Assembly: GCA_916700875.1 (NCBI GenBank) | Contig: CAKAKS010000031.1 | Coordinates: 16,645,148 to 16,709,147, forward strand | Source of the DNA: Sebastes aleutianus | Lineage: Eukaryota; Chordata; Actinopteri; Perciformes; Sebastidae | Reading direction: 5' to 3' | Length of the DNA: 64,000 nt | How positions within the stretch are numbered: position 1 is the stretch's first letter | The DNA's letters: not shown here | Content: more notes on this DNA, generated by a model | What the model saw: the letters and a program-made list of their open reading frames with translations, nothing else | What the model was told of the DNA's origin: nothing | Database searches by the model: none

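Overview
The window looks like vertebrate, and most probably ray-finned (teleost) fish, nuclear DNA. Small coding exons with GT-AG borders are separated by AT-rich introns. Those introns are littered with short terminal-inverted-repeat elements, several flanked by TTAA, of the kind common in teleost genomes. No species can be named from the sequence alone. There are no bacterial genes, rRNA, tRNA or CRISPR arrays.

Two protein-coding genes lie in tandem on the minus strand. At the low-coordinate side, 1338-15551 holds a complete P4-ATPase (phospholipid flippase) gene of the ATP8B group. Twenty-seven coding exons join in one frame and give about 1,196 residues, with DGET, PISL, DKTGT and GDGAND motifs. 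Its position beside unc13b suggests atp8b5 (FetA; the human relic is ATP8B5P). A short uORF precedes the start codon, and a possible 5' non-coding exon lies near 16485.

From 20786 to beyond the right edge lies unc13b (Munc13-2), a synaptic-vesicle priming factor. Its 5' end, including the expected N-terminal C2A exons, is outside the window. The common-isoform exons from 53507 to the stop at 20786 join in one frame to 1,318 residues: a linker, a basic calmodulin-type segment, C1 (42004-42223), C2B (38786-41534), MUN (about 22506-37901) and C2C (20786-22000). A brain-type alternative 5' exon of about 760 codons lies at 45767-48047. The MUN region is interrupted by a run of tiny charged in-frame cassette exons (26382-29815), and a 6-nt microexon lies at 43559-43564.

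The most unusual object is one open frame of at least 3,063 codons (54804 to the right edge), on the gene's strand. It encodes dozens of degenerate repeats (SLLGGLFGG and GLLSGLFKF types) on both sides of a Trp/Tyr-rich non-repeat domain. It is either a giant alternative exon of unc13b or a nested gene. A second candidate novelty is an alternative last exon with its own AATAAA (45002-45262), which would make a Munc13-2 form lacking C1, C2B and MUN.

The rest is introns, the unc13b 3' UTR with intergenic DNA (about 15600-20785), and mobile-element debris: at least eight inverted-repeat families, two near-perfect hairpins and microsatellites.
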